This document shows positions 11,501 through 24,426 of a DNA stretch of 64,000 nucleotides, one piece after another (position 1 is the first letter of the stretch; each line of letters starts with the position of its first letter). The position numbers were made by a program, and so were the translations under genes. The notes below the pieces were generated by a model. That model was not told where the DNA came from, ran no database searches, and was given only the letters and a program-made list of their open reading frames with translations. The stretch is from Rhododendron vialii (Eukaryota; Streptophyta; Magnoliopsida; Ericales; Ericaceae): positions 2,896,501 through 2,960,500 of the forward strand of contig NC_080564.1 in NCBI RefSeq assembly GCF_030253575.1, read 5' to 3'.

Positions 11501-13911
11501 TTGCCAAATACTTTGATCTACCCATAGTGGAAGCTTCAAAAAACCTTAATGTTGGACTCACAGTACTAAAAAAAAAGTGCAGAGAATTAGGTATTCCTCG
11601 TTGGCCACATAGAAAGATCAAATCCCTTGACAGTCTCATCCGTGATCTCCAGGTATTCCTATTTTATTCACTTATTTATGATTAGATAGAGATTTCTATA
11701 TATCATGTACTATATCGAGATTCGAGACAGTTTTGGAAAAGAAGCAACATCGCATAATCTGAACTATTTTTCAGCCGGTGGTGCACTTAAATTGTAAATC
11801 CAGCTGAGTGAGTTTCTAAGTATAATCACTTGGTGGATTGATCGTTTAATGCTCCATATGCATGCAACCAGACCAAGATTCTGTACATGAGTACCTAATT
11901 ACATGGATACTATCATAACTATGAAAAAGACATCTGTAGGCAGAGGTAGAACAGCAACAGCAGGAGGATGAGGCTGCAGCCCTGGTGGTGGCAAAGCGGC
12001 AAAGAATGTTAGAAAATGAAAAAGAAAGCATAGAAAGGAAACCCTTCATGGAGATTCAGATGGAGACTAAGAAATTCAGGCAAGATATATTCAAGAAAAG
12101 GTACAGAGCTAGAGCTTGTGATAATGAAATCCGCACACTGCCCCTACTCTAAGGCTTGGACTAATAAGCACAGCAAGAGCAATGACTTGTATTTTGGAAC
12201 GGTAAGAACACTGGATTCTTCACATTGCTCTGCTTCTAGTGTTGAATAGGGCCTTTGTTGTGGGTTTTGGTATTCTAGGCATGTTTGATTCCATCCATGT
12301 TTTCCATTCATATTGGGTTCTTTAGCTGAGTTTTCATCAACACTGGCTACTATAAGTCCTTTAAAGTTTTGACACCATTTTTGTAAGCCTGGTAACGGGG
12401 TTAACCTTCCATGAATTTTTAAATGGATCAACTACCATATTTTGAGTACAACTTCATCCTATCCGTTTCTTCACCAAGTCTCACTGTTTTAATATTTTGA
12501 ATATTTCTGTTCTACAGGAGGTGACTTCGGAGTCACTTTGCATACAGTGTTTTTAACATATTAATTCCTCTACAAAGTTGCGACATGCCATGTACCTCAA
12601 TGATACCAACTAAATATTCCGAAGTCTCTATCGCATTTTACATCATTGTTGGACCATTTAAGGGCTTGTTTGGACCATAAACTGTCCCCCGCACCAAGTG
12701 GATTTCTATGCTCATTTTGTCATTAGAACATAGAACTCAAAAAGATTTGACTTACATTGGTTCAGTTAGCTTCATCTTTGAAACCTGCTTTCCTAATTCC
12801 TATCATGTTAATTCATTCTGGAATACTGTTTTATTGGTGCTGATGTGGTCCCTTTCTGTCCACTTGATCTCGCCAATAGAAAGTGCACCAGCACCAAGGT
12901 AAGGTCAGGTTCTGGTCAAGTGGCTCTCCTCGTCATTGATGTTTTTTTTCTTTTGCCGGTCATCTGCTGTACATCATAAGTTCCTTTTGACTCCATTAAT
13001 CTTAGGTTTAAACCAATGATAATCTGTTCTTCAAGCAATGTGCCTGCACTATACTACGTTAACCGGACATATAATATGTCCTTCCACTTAAATATCCAAG
13101 GGGACCTTTTACTCTTGGACCTTTCGTTTTCCAAGTGGATAAGTGTAAAGGCATGTAGTAGCTCTTGGATTTGAAGATATGAAGATGACTAATGAGGAGT
13201 TGTAATAGTAGTTTATATGTTGATAATGGAATTCCCTTTTCTTTGTGGTCCAATCTTCAAGTTTGGTTATTGTCCTTATTTTAGCGAAAAATTATCATGT
13301 ACATTGAACTTTGTTAATGTCCTCTTATGATTAGGCATTTACGCTAAATTGTGGACCTTAGGACTGACCCTTGATAAGTTGAAGAAAGGTAATGTGAAGC
13401 AATGACACTAACTTAGATATTGATATTATTGAGCTTATCGTAAATACATTTCAGTTCTCTTATATAAGATTTGCAGGTACCGTATGACGCAGTTGTTGGG
13501 AGCCAAGCAAGTTGAGAACACTTATAAAGAAGTGAATCAATGTCCGGATCCCCAGCCGCAGAGGGTGTGTTATTCTGCATCTTACCTGCGCATCTCTTCT
13601 TCAGGCATGTTTGTACTTATTTAACTGCTTGAAGTAGATGCTACAAGGTCTTTATACCTAAGAAAGTTGCTGTTGTAACTTTGTGTTCAAACTGTCAAAC
13701 TGGCGGATCAACAAAAAAAAAACTGTCAAACTGACGTCTTCTTTATCTGAAAAGAAGCATCTTTTGTTGTGCCTTTCTTTGCCCAGAATTCTTTACATCT
13801 CGATTAGTTTCAGTACCTGATTTTTTGGATCAGGGATTTGCGCTGGATTCATGGAGGAAGGGAGTATACAAAGGGAAAGGTAAAAAGATAATAGCGAAAG
13901 AGCTACATTAA
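8527..13911 (+). CDS. RKD5: RWP-RK domain transcription factor, RKD5 type
   Basis: RKD proteins are plant-specific nuclear DNA-binding factors related to NODULE INCEPTION. The RKD5 branch has a long N-terminal region. Exons: 8527-8590, 9026-9281, 10268-10494, 10796-10878, 11428-11652, 11940-12100, 13477-13564, 13834-13911, giving 393 residues. The RWP-RK domain is in the fifth exon, with DLAKYFDLPIVEAS, LTVLKKKCRELG and the signature PRWPHRKIKSLDSL. A Gln/Glu-rich probable coiled coil follows (EQQQQEDEAAAL). The N-terminal part (ELIRAVHVYKLE, VCIYVFDADRHG) resembles RKD5 homologues. If exon 10796-10878 is skipped, acceptor 11435 instead of 11428 keeps the frame. Failure to splice at 12100 would end the protein at 12150-12152. 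The start at 8527 is the only ATG giving a reading frame in phase with exon 2. The last exon is duplicated downstream at 16544. Confidence 0.82.
9334..9388. repeat. (CT)n followed by (GAT)n microsatellite
   Basis: A compound CT then GAT run within the RKD5 intron 2, about 50 bp past the exon 2 donor. Confidence 0.9.
10967..11027. repeat. short hairpin in RKD5 intron
   Basis: AAGAACGTCTGG-ACTTGTCTTC pairs with its reverse complement at 11004-11027, with a 2-nt bulge and a roughly 15-nt loop. It lies in the intron just after the optional exon 10796-10878. It may be a small foldback or a structured intron element; nothing identifies it further. Confidence 0.6.
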
Positions 13912-16278
13912 CTCTTTTGTTTCTCCATCATTTTCCTTTCCCTTGGTAATCCATGATTCGAGCACAACCCAAAGAGGGTTTAAGACCGTCGGTTGCAGTC
14001 TTCAGGATCTAGCGTGTCATTTTAACAACACAGGCTTCTCGAGCCAAAGCTCAGAAGAACGAGTTTTAAAAATGTGTTCAAGTTTAGGTTTCGAAAAATT
14101 CTACGACCACACACCTATAAATGCACACACACTCGCGTTCATCAAGGGGCCCATGCAGACGGCATCGCAGGCGCATTTTGTGCGTGGCACTAGCATTGTT
14201 GTTAGGTTTACGGACATAACAACTCTACAATTGTTGGCTGTTTGGTTTTACGGCCTACGATTTTATTCCCATTAATCCATTCTCTGCTGTTGTTTTGGGT
14301 TGACCTTTCTTCTACCTCTTTCCCACACAAACAGGGCTGTGATTGAATTGTCAATAGCTTATGTTCCTCGTATTTTCCTAGGATTTTCTGTTCAATTTCT
14401 TCCGGCCGTATGCTTGCTAAAAAAGGAACTCCGAGGGAAAGAGGTTTCCTGGGACTTTTTTGAAGTGGTCATATGCTGTTTGTAGAAAAAGACAAAAGTG
14501 AGAGAGAGAGAGAGAGAGAACCTGATGGGAATTTAGTCATCGAAACCGAGTAATGGTGTTCAGTGTTCACACGTGTAACCCTGAAGGTTTTTAGCCGCGG
14601 ACCGGGTCCCTGTGTGCAGGGTGCACTGCAAGGGTGCAGTGTACGGTCTTAGCTGTCTATCTCGATTATCAATAGTTTAGATTTCATCCAAAGTACTTGA
14701 AACGAGCTTTTTTAGAAAGAAAAGAAAAAATAGTTGCCAAATCTTCACCTCCCAATTTTATTTTTGGTTGAGGATTTGTCAAGACATTAAAAATGCAGAA
14801 GTCGAATTAAAAGCCAAAGAAAAGAGTTTTGCAAGAGAAATAGGAGTAGTCAATTTTTGTGATGCTCAAAGATGTAAATGAAAAGTAGATTACGGATTAT
14901 TATTTTTTCATTCAATAAGAGATATGTCATGAATAGCAAGGGGATTACGTCAATATAATCTCTACGAATATCAACATGTCTATTTGTGTCAATTTTTGTT
15001 CGAGGAGAACCAGCTTCATATATATTCAATGAGTTATTTATATCTCCTACACCTTGCCCAAATTAAATGAGACAAGTGATCATGTGACACCAGTAACACT
15101 AAAATTTAATATCAAGTTAGATATGATAAAACTGAGACTCGCGGTATTTATTATTAGCTTGCATTCCTCTTCGAACTCACAAAAAATGATCAAATTTAAC
15201 GCAAAATCATTATCGTTACTATCCTATTTTTCATTTCCAAATCTTGTATAAAAATAACTTCTTTGAAGCTGCGAATTTCGGAACTGGGTTGTCTTCTTGA
15301 TCAAGTTCGAGATTAGGAGTTCGCTTCATACTACTAGTTCTTAATTTTAAAACCTCTTAAATGTTACTAATTTCTTGTGGGCCAATCGATACATAATTTT
15401 TTCTGGACCTTAAATAGGTCTTTTGCTAATAAACGGCGAAATTGATTGTAAGAAACTAGTCGATGTGCGAGACTAATTGGGTGCTCTCGTAAGTTGGACC
15501 GGACAACTTGAGTTATCAAAACCTAAAGGTTGTCAATTTACGAAATTTAGTTTCATAAAGATCCATCGGCCGGACCCCATGAGAATGGCCGGTGATTACA
15601 ACAGAAAGGAATAGCCCCCGAGAACCGTCGTTGACTGGCTGACTTATGGGAGCTCTTTCAATAAAATGAGGTTAGATTGTCAAAGTCACCCCAAGGTTTC
15701 TAAAAATTACAGACTGTCCCTTGCATTTGAAATATAACAAAATATCCCATGTCACAAAACAAATTACTCCCTCATTAGTCATTATAATGTAGCCACTAGA
15801 AAATTTGATGGGATCTATCTACATCAACAAATTCTAATTACAATGAACAAGATTGCCTTTTAATAACATATGAAAGGCTATTTTCACACCTCTGCAGTTT
15901 CTTATGAGCTACCAAAATGATGGTGTGGTCTATTATGACTAGAATCTGAGAATGTCAGACAAATCTCATATGATTTTCTAGCGACTACATCACCGAGATA
16001 GAGACAAGGGATAATTTGTTATCCAACATAGGATAATTTCTAATTTCTCAAACACAAGGGGACAATATATAATTTTAGTAATTTGTCCATAAAATACTCC
16101 TATCCTCTAATTAACCGTGGGAAAAAGTTGAAAGCTGTTTTCCGGTATGCAAAAATAGAAACAGAAAAGCAAGAAAAAACAGTAAACCCATATCAGGGAG
16201 ACCGGGAGTAAGAACAGTTAATCCAAAGAATGATTGTAATTCAGACAATAATCCTCGTCCATAGATAGCAAACCCCAC

Positions 16279-16318
<40 letters not shown>
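13589..16318. repeat. tandem duplication, unit 1
   Basis: The unit begins in RKD5 intron 7 (GCATCTCTTCTTCAGGCATG) and ends in a CT run at about 16277-16316. It contains the real RKD5 last exon (13834-13911) and about 2.4 kb of intergenic DNA. The same order of sequence returns from 16319 on. No gene was recognised in the intergenic part. The paired open frames at 13943-14275 and 16668-16880 are similar only because of the duplication. Confidence 0.9.
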
Positions 16319-16543
16319 GCATCTCTTCTTCAGGCATGTAGTATGTACTTATTTAACTGCTTGAAGTAGCTGCTACAAGGTTTTTATACCTCAGAAAAAG
16401 TTGCTACTGTAACTTAGTGTTCAAACTGATGCCTTCTTCTTCTATCTGAAAAGAAGCATCTTTTGTTGTGCCTTTCCTTGCCCAGAATTCTTTACCGTTT
16501 CTTTACATCCCGATTCGTTTCAGTACCTGATTTTTTGGATCAG

Positions 16544-16603
16544 GGATTTGCGCTGGATTCATGGAGGAAGGGAGAATACAAAGGGAAAGGTAAAAAGAGA
16601 TAA
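16544..16603 (+). pseudogene. duplicated copy of the RKD5 last exon
   Basis: After the same acceptor context as the real exon (TTTTTTGGATCAG), the sequence reads GFALDSWRKGEYKGKGKKR and stops at 16601-16603. The true exon reads VYKGKGKKIIAKELH. A 2-bp difference in the repeat causes the early stop. The incoming phase is identical to that of the real exon, so it could serve as an alternative terminal exon. No transcript evidence is available. Confidence 0.75.
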
Positions 16604-18354
16604 TAGCCGAAAGAGCTACACTATAACTCTTTTGTTTCTCCATCATTTTCCTTTCCCTCGGTAATCCATGATTCGAGCACAACCCAAAGAGGGTTTAAGA
16701 ATGTCGGTTGCAAGGGATCCAGTGTGTCATTTTAACGACACAGGCTTCTCGAGCCAAAGCTCAAAAGAACGAGTTTTAAAAATGCGTTCAAGTTTAGGTT
16801 TCGAAAAATTCTACGACCACTCGCCTATAAATGCATGCACACTCGCGTTCATCAAGGGGCCCACACAGACTGCATCGTAGCCGCGTTTTGTGCGTGACAC
16901 TAGCATTGTTGTTAGGTTTACGGACATAACAACCCTGCATTTGTACGATTTTATTCCCATTAATCCATTCTCTGCGGTTGTTTTCGGTTGACCTTTCTTC
17001 TACCTCTTTCCCCCACACAAACAGGACCGTAATTGAATTGTCAATAGCTAATTTTCCTCGCATTTTCCCGCGATTTTCTGTTGAATTTCCTCCGGCCGTA
17101 TGCTTGCCGAAAAAGGAACTCCGAGGGAAAGAGGTTTCCTGGGACTTTTTGAAGTGAGAAAGTAATATGTTCGAAGAAAAAGCCAAAAGTGAGAGAGAGA
17201 ACCTGATGGGAATTGGTCATGGAAACCGAGTAATGGTATTCAGTGTTCACACGTTAACCCTGAAGTAAGTGCTAGTGTGCTACTACTAGTTTTTAGCCGC
17301 GGACCGGAGGTCCCTTTGTGCAGGGTGCACTACAAGGGTGCAGTGTACGGTCCAAAGCTATCCTTTTAGACTATCAACAGTTTAGATTTCATCGAGCGTA
17401 CTTGAAACAAGCTTTCTTAGGGGAAAAAAAGGAGTCGTTACCTCGCAATTTTATTTTTGGTTAAGGATTTGTCAAGATATTAAAAATGCCGAAGTCAAAT
17501 TAAATGCTAAAGAAAATACTTTTTGGAGAGAAATAGTCAATTTTTTTGATGCTCTGAGATGCAAATGAAAAGAAGATTATATTACGAATGTATATATATA
17601 TTTTTTCCATCATTCAATAATAAGAGATATGTCGTGAATAGCAAGAGGATTAAGTCGATAAAATCCCTACGATTATCAACACGTCTATTTGTGTCAAATT
17701 TTATTTGAGGGATGGTGGGGAACCATCCCCATATATATGATAATCCTACACATTGCACAAATTAAATGAGATAAGTCGTGTGACACCAGTAAGACAGTAA
17801 CATTAAAATTTAATATCAAATTTAAAATATGATAAAACTGAGACTCGCAATATTTTATTAGCATGCATTCCATGTCGAACTCACCAAAAATGATCAAATT
17901 TAACACGAAATCATTATCGTCACTATCCTCAGCCAAATCTTTCCATCCAAACGGTTGTTAATCAATTAAATTCCAACTTCCTATTTTTCATTTCCAAATC
18001 TTGTATAAAAATAACTTCTTCTTTAAAGCTGCCAATTTCAGAACTGGGTTGTCTTCTTGATCAAGTTCGAGATTAGGAGTTCGCTTCATATTACTAGTTC
18101 TTACTTTCAAAATCTCTTAAATGCTACGAATTTCTCGTGGGCCAATTGATACATAATTTTTTCCGGACCTTAAATAGCTCCTCTACTAATAAACGAGGAA
18201 ATTGATTGTAAGAAATTAGTCGATGTGCGAGACTAATCGGGTGCTTTCGTAAGTTGGACCGGACAACTTGAGTTATCAAAATTAAGTTGAGTTATCAAAA
18301 CCTATGAGTTGTCAATTTGGGAATTTAAAATCATAAAGATCCATCGGCCGGACC

Positions 18355-18739
18355 TAGGCTTGTCAATGGACCGAATCCGATCCGAAAAATCCGATCCGGA
18401 TCCGATAATATCAATCCGATAATCCGAATCCGGTAATTCAAATACGGATCGGATTAAATCCGTTATCAATCCGAATCCGAACTTTATTTTTTTAAATTTT
18501 TTTTAAAAAAACAGTAAATTTTTAATTTTGAAAAAAAAATGTTTAAGAAGTTGTATTTTTGTTTTTACTTATTTTTTCGGAAAATTTTTTTTTGCCAAAA
18601 TTTTTGGAGTAAAAAAAGTTTTCGGATTTTCGGATCGGATCCGGATTACCACTATCGGATTCGAGTCTTATCGGATCCAAATCGAATTTGAGTCTTATCG
18701 GATCCGGCCCATTGACAGGCTAGCCCATTGACAGGCCTA
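18355..18739. mobile_element. non-autonomous hAT-type MITE with 8-bp target-site duplication
   Basis: The ends TAGGCTTGTCAATGG and CCATTGACAGGCCTA are 15-bp terminal inverted repeats with one mismatch. The element is flanked by GCCGGACC at 18347-18354 and 18740-18747. The 8-bp duplication and the TAGG...CCTA ends fit hAT-family MITEs. The interior is rich in GGATCCG/CGGATCC blocks, and the right terminus is locally duplicated. The uninterrupted site is preserved in duplication unit 1 at 15569-15576, which proves insertion directly. It has no coding capacity. Confidence 0.88.
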
Positions 18740-19451
18740 GCCGGACCCCATGAGAATGGCCGGTGATTACAACAGAAAGGAATAGCCCCCGAGTACCGCC
18801 GTTGACTGGCTGACTTATGGGAGCTCTTTCAATAAACTGAGGTTAAACTGTCAAAATCACCCCAAGGTTTCTAAAAATTACAGACTGTCCCCCACATTTG
18901 AAATATAACAAAATATCCCATTTCGTAAAACAAATTACTCCCTCATTAGTCATTATATGTAGCCACTAGAAAATTTGATGGGATCTATCTACATCATCAA
19001 ATTCTAATTACAATGAATGAGACTGTCTTTTAATAGCTTATAAAAGGCTATTTTCACACCTTTGCAGTTTTTCATGAGCTACCAAAATGATGGTGTGGTT
19101 TATTGTGACTAGAATCTTAGAGAATGTTAGACAAATCTCGTCGAATTTTCTAGCGACTACGTCACGAGATAGACAAGGGATAATTTGTTATCCAACATAG
19201 GATAATTTCTAATTTCTCAAACACGAGGGGACAATATATAATTTTAGTAATTTGTCCATAAAATAACGGCTTCTATCCTCTAATTAACCGTGGGAAAAAG
19301 TTGAAAGCTGTTTTCCGGTATGCAAAAATAGAAACAGAAAAGCAAGAAAAAACAGTAAACCCATATCAGGGAGACCGGGAGTAAGAACAGTTAATCCAAA
19401 GAATGATTGTAATTCAGACAATAATCCTCGTCCATAGATAGCAAACCCCAC

Positions 19452-19495
<44 letters not shown>

Positions 19496-19576
19496 ATGCA
19501 CATAAAGACATGATGAAGAACATGTTGACATTGTTATTGCGAAAGTAGCATTAGGAAGAGGAATACAGAGATTAAC

Positions 19577-22500
19577 ATGGGCAATTGCTTTGGGTGGAAA
19601 TCTACTGATCCGAGCAACAGTAATACTATCCCCATCACCACTCGACCTTCAACTCCAGGTGAGAAACCCACCAAAAAAATCTGCGTATCTTTCAGAATGT
19701 TTTATTTTTTTTGGTCAAACCGAATTTATATCTTTCAGATTTTTACTTGTTCTGGTCTTCTGCTTTTCAGTTCTTGTTTCTCTGGATAGGGAAAGAGATT
19801 TGGTTAGCTTTCAATTGCTTGATCGAGTTAATATTCTGCCTGTTCTACCAAAATAACCAATTGGGTTCTCTCTATTTCTATGGTTTTACATCACAAGGGT
19901 AAATTTTAATGCTTACCCTGAGTTCAATTTTTTTTTTGACAACCGGATATTCAAGCCAGCTTGTGCGTACCTCGATTAATTCTAGGGCAAACCTTCGGTG
20001 GCCGGTTTGGAATGTTTGGCTTTCGTGGATTAAACTTGTGACCTCTTGGGGTAAGTTGATTTCACATACCCATTTGGCCTAACCCTTGGGGATTTAGTTC
20101 AATTGAAACCCACAGTTGATATTGTTGCCATTCACTTGTTCTGGGTCTTCGGATCTTCATGTATATCTCTTCCTTGAGATTATTTCTCTTGTGACAAGAC
20201 ATAGAAAAGTTAGTTCAATATTTATTTTTCGCTCGAGGTAATCTTTTATTTCTCTTTTCTTCAAAAGTTTGCACGTAGGTTCTATCAAAGTCTACGATTA
20301 TTCAGAATGCCAACTGTCCAGCTCTACAATTACTAAAAGTAATAAAAGGGCTACTTTTGATCCTTACCTTAAGTAGATTGACAAACAAATCAACATTCTC
20401 TTGCTGTTGTTCTTTTCTTATTTTCTTGACTAACCCGTGTTTAATAGAGCCTTGTATTTCCATATTTTATTAGGGACATCTAGTGGTTACACCAACGATG
20501 TTGGGTTTTCGGCGACGAGCAGCAGTGCCGGCCAAAGCCGGTTTTCTGCAGGCACGGGTGATGATGCAAACAATGGAGAAATTTTGGCCACCGCTAATCT
20601 GAAGGTGTATAGTTTTGCTGATTTGAAGACTGCAACGCAGAATTTCAAGTCAAATTCAGTGCTGGGCATTGGTGGTTTTGGGACCGTGTTCAAGGGATGG
20701 GTGGATGAGAAGACGCTTGAACCAACCAAATTTGGCACTGGAATGACTGTAGCCATCAAGAAATTGAACTCTGAAAGTGTGCAAGGGTTTCAGGAATGGC
20801 AGGTAATGTTATTCTTCTTTTTTTTTTTTTTGGTGTTTCAATTCAATGCCAGCAGGACACATGTTAGCATTTATTCCTCATAATCAAGATCAGTAGCAGA
20901 GTAATGACAAGCTGATAACAAATATGACACCAAAAGCAAGGTGGAAAGTTAGAGACATGCTTTTTAGTGTCCAAAGTTGGCTGTTCTTAAAAATGGGTTG
21001 ATGGGCATAGTCCCTATCATTGATAAGGACAATTGGCGTTTTGAATTGGTATTTTTCACCTAGTTGTGTTTTCCTGAAATTTGTGAATCTGATGCGCAAT
21101 AGCGTATAGAAGTTGTCGCAGATTTCCTTTTTTCTTAGTTCATGCGCACTAGTTGTGTTTTTCTGAAATTTGTGAGGGGGATTCTGTAACGACATTTGGT
21201 AACATGATTGTTTCGGTTCTTTGGCTACAATTGTCTAGAATGTCATGGACCGACTCATGGTGGAATTTACAATATTATGAGATAGCTTAACATACCTAAG
21301 CTGATCAGGTTGCTACAGATATCAGTGTGCGCAAGCGCGTGTGCTTATCAGCTTATGCATGTTGATGAAAGTTTGCTTGGGTAATTGTCCCCTTGTTCAC
21401 TTACTAATTTGGGATCTCTGCTTGATTAAATGTCTTGAGGAATTCATTTATTCCACCATTTTTTGCTTGGTATTATTCTTCATCTTGCTTCTTGATATTT
21501 GATGCAAATTTACAATATATAGGTGATAACAAATCAATGGACAGGAGTACAGATATGTGAAAACTGCAACTTACTTGACCTCTTCACCATTGTGTTTCAA
21601 TTCATGGGAACATTCTTGCTCGGGTAGAGTAGGTAGCAGTACCCGTACCCTGAGGTTCACAACACGAAGAAGACAACACAAAATAAAATGAAAATTTTCA
21701 GGTCATGTTTCATTGGAAAATATTGTAAAGCAATTCCCTTCTATTTCCATTGAAAGATAGAATTTCTTCTTAAACATTTGAATTTGATTCCTGCACTGTA
21801 GTTTACCCTGCAGCTTTGTTACCAAACTTTATAATTGCCTTTTGGTTATCTTTGGCTGTGATTTGCTGACCTCTTACTTTTTCGTAAACTTCGCTCTAAA
21901 TGCGATTTTATAAGGTTCTTCACAGATACTAGGAATTGTAAATTATAGATTCGTACTTATGTTCTGTTTCAAGGACACCAAGGAATAGACACTACCTTTG
22001 GTTAATTGCTCGGTTTCTACGACCGCAAGTTTCTAAAAGGGAGGCTTGCCGGTAAAACCATACTCCAAAGCTCTGGTGGGGTTGGCCCAGATAATATATT
22101 TGTGTACTCAAGGCATATTAAGGCAATATACTATGTTCTATGGTTAATGGACATACTGGTACATCCATGGATATTTTCTAAATTTACATTCTAAAGAAGT
22201 ACTTCATTGTCTTGGAAGTGTTCGGAATATAACTGCATATGAAGTTGTCATAATGCATTTTCCAGTTAACCAATCATGGAGTAGGTCAAGTTTGTAATCG
22301 ATTTATGCAAATTCATTCAAGAAGTTGCTACATGTGCCAGAAATATCAAAAAAACTAAGGTTCTTATTTTTTTCACCTTGAAACGACATGCAGTCAGAAG
22401 TGAATTTTTTGGGAAGACTTTCGCATCCTAACTTGGTTAAGCTGTTGGGGTATTGTTGGGAGGACCAAGAGCTGTTACTTGTATACGAGTTTATGCAGAA

Positions 22501-24426
22501 GGGAAGCTTGGAAAACCATCTATTCAGACGTAAGAACTTTAGAGGAGGCAAGAGAAGAAAATTTCTATCTACTCCGCAGTTATTGTGATTTATAAAATTG
22601 TTTTTTGGGTGGTGCAGGGAATTCTTCCATGGAACCACTTTCTTGGGACTTGCGGCTCAAAATAGCCGTTGCTGCAGCCCGGGGCCTTGCTTTCTTGCAC
22701 TCTTCTGAGAAGCAAATTATTTACAGGGACTTCAAAGCCTCCAATATTCTGCTTGATGGGGTGAGATTTACATGGTCATGTAACCTTAGATAAAGTGAAG
22801 TTATGTTTTTACACTTCTGATAGATGTCAATCTCAGTAGATGTTGAACTAGAATGAGAAATGGTTTGTGAACAATGGCATTGATGTTATTTTTGTTTTCT
22901 TAATCACCTTTGTTTCTAAAACCAATGATGGTGAGATCCCCATTTCATATTTTCAGATTACTAATAACATTTAAAGATACAAAGTGTACCAATATCGCGG
23001 TTAGGTGCACACTGAACACCTAAGAAGCACGTACACCTCTCCGGGCTTCTCGTATCTGTGTCTTACATGTCTGGGACACGAACACGCTTGGGCACGTATC
23101 GTATCAGAGAATTTCATTGTTTATTTTTGTGTGTGTTGGACAAGGTTTGGATACGCAATTGACATGCACAAGACATGCACCCAATGCGCACGGGACATGC
23201 ACCCAACGCGCACGGGACACGCACCAGACACGTTTTGGGTAATAATGCAATTTTAAAACTTTAGACGGGGTTTAAGCCGCGATATTTCAAATCTGAACAA
23301 GATTACACTAAGATTCAATAGTTTGAAACTAATACTCTCTATTTTTTGTTTCATTTCTTCTTTTTTTCCTATGTTCTATTTCTATCGACCTCCTCATCTT
23401 TCTCCTCTTCCTAACCCTATTTCTCGCTTCTTCATCTGCCTTCTCAATTTTGAGAACAGAACAACTTTTGAATATATGAATAAAGAAAACAAAATTTCAT
23501 ATGCATATACAAACATGAATATTATTTATTGCTTAATACAACGTATACCCACCATATCCGTGTCCTAGCTTTTGGAAGAATCACATGTCCGTGTCTTGTG
23601 TTCGTGTACGTCCTCCTTAGATTTTCCTTTTCATTATCTATTTTACTGAAAGCTATTGTTATTTGGTATTTGTTCTTTACAGTACTACAATGCGAAAATC
23701 TCTGATTTTGGCCTAGCAAAGTTAGGCCCTTCAGGTGAAAACTCACATGTGTCGACGCGGATTATGGGCACATACGGCTATGCTGCTCCAGAATATATTG
23801 CAACAGGTGAATAATATTTCCAATCTATATTACATTGCAATTCGGATAACGTCAACCAATAAATGAATCCTTCTATTACAATGTTTAGATAATTGAAGTA
23901 CAATACTCAATCTTAAATGAGATTGTATGAGAACTCTTTATCTCTGCTTATATAACTTTTTTCATTGATATGAAAGAAAGATGCAGCCTGTTTAGTAAAA
24001 TGAACTAGTTCAATTTTTTGTGGACAATTTTCAACAGGTCATTTATACGTAAAAAGCGATGTATACGGATTTGGTGTCGTGCTTCTAGAGATATTGACCG
24101 GTTTAAGAGCATGTGATAACAAACGGCCCACTGGGCAGCAAAATTTGATTGATTGGGCGAAGCCCCAACTCTCCAAAAGGAAGTTGAAACCAATTATGGA
24201 TCCACGGATAGAAGGACAATATACTTCAAAAGCAGCATTACAAGCTGCTCAACTTACTCTCAAATGCCTTGAAGCGGAACCTAGAAACCGACCCCATATG
24301 AGAGAGGTTCTGGAGGTCTTGGAACAGATTGACGCTTTGAAGATTAAAACGAAAGTACCCAGAATCAACTCTACGGATTCTTCCTCTCATCGACATGGAT
24401 ACCAACCAAGTCATCATCGATATTAG
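19577..24426 (+). CDS. receptor-like cytoplasmic kinase, subfamily VII, PIX13-like
   Basis: A Ser/Thr kinase of 400 residues that most likely acts at the plasma membrane downstream of receptor kinases, as RLCK-VII members do. Exons: 19577-19658, 20474-20802, 22394-22529, 22618-22760, 23683-23806, 24038-24426. The N-terminus MGNCFGW has Gly2 for N-myristoylation and Cys4 for palmitoylation. The kinase domain shows the glycine loop [11 protein letters not shown], the VAIKK lysine, the catalytic loop [18 protein letters not shown], and [10 protein letters not shown] of the activation segment. The [16 protein letters not shown] block is intact. By memory of the family the closest Arabidopsis type is At2g17220 (PIX13/Kin3), but another PBL member is possible. 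All phases join. Its upstream region is the second unit of the 2.7-kb tandem duplication. Intron 4 contains short CACGGGACACGCACC-like degenerate repeats. Confidence 0.87.

Larger units (their letters stand above)
16319..19500. repeat. tandem duplication, unit 2, carrying a hAT-type MITE
   Basis: Unit 2 is a direct repeat of 13589-16318, with many substitutions and small indels, ending in a CT run at 19452-19495. The shared junction motif is GCA/ATGCA, suggesting microhomology at the breakpoint. The extra length compared with unit 1 is mostly the 385-bp insertion at 18355-18739. Unit 2 forms the immediate upstream region of the PIX13-like kinase, and unit 1 ends the RKD5 gene. The original locus therefore probably had a single unit between the two genes. 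Confidence 0.9.

Noticed and set aside
13943-14275. Open frame repeated at 16668-16880 with similar protein sequence
   Set aside because: Similarity is fully explained by the tandem duplication; the frames differ in length and start, and there is no family motif.
20487-20759. Antisense open frame over the kinase exon 2
   Set aside because: Shadow of the kinase coding sequence.
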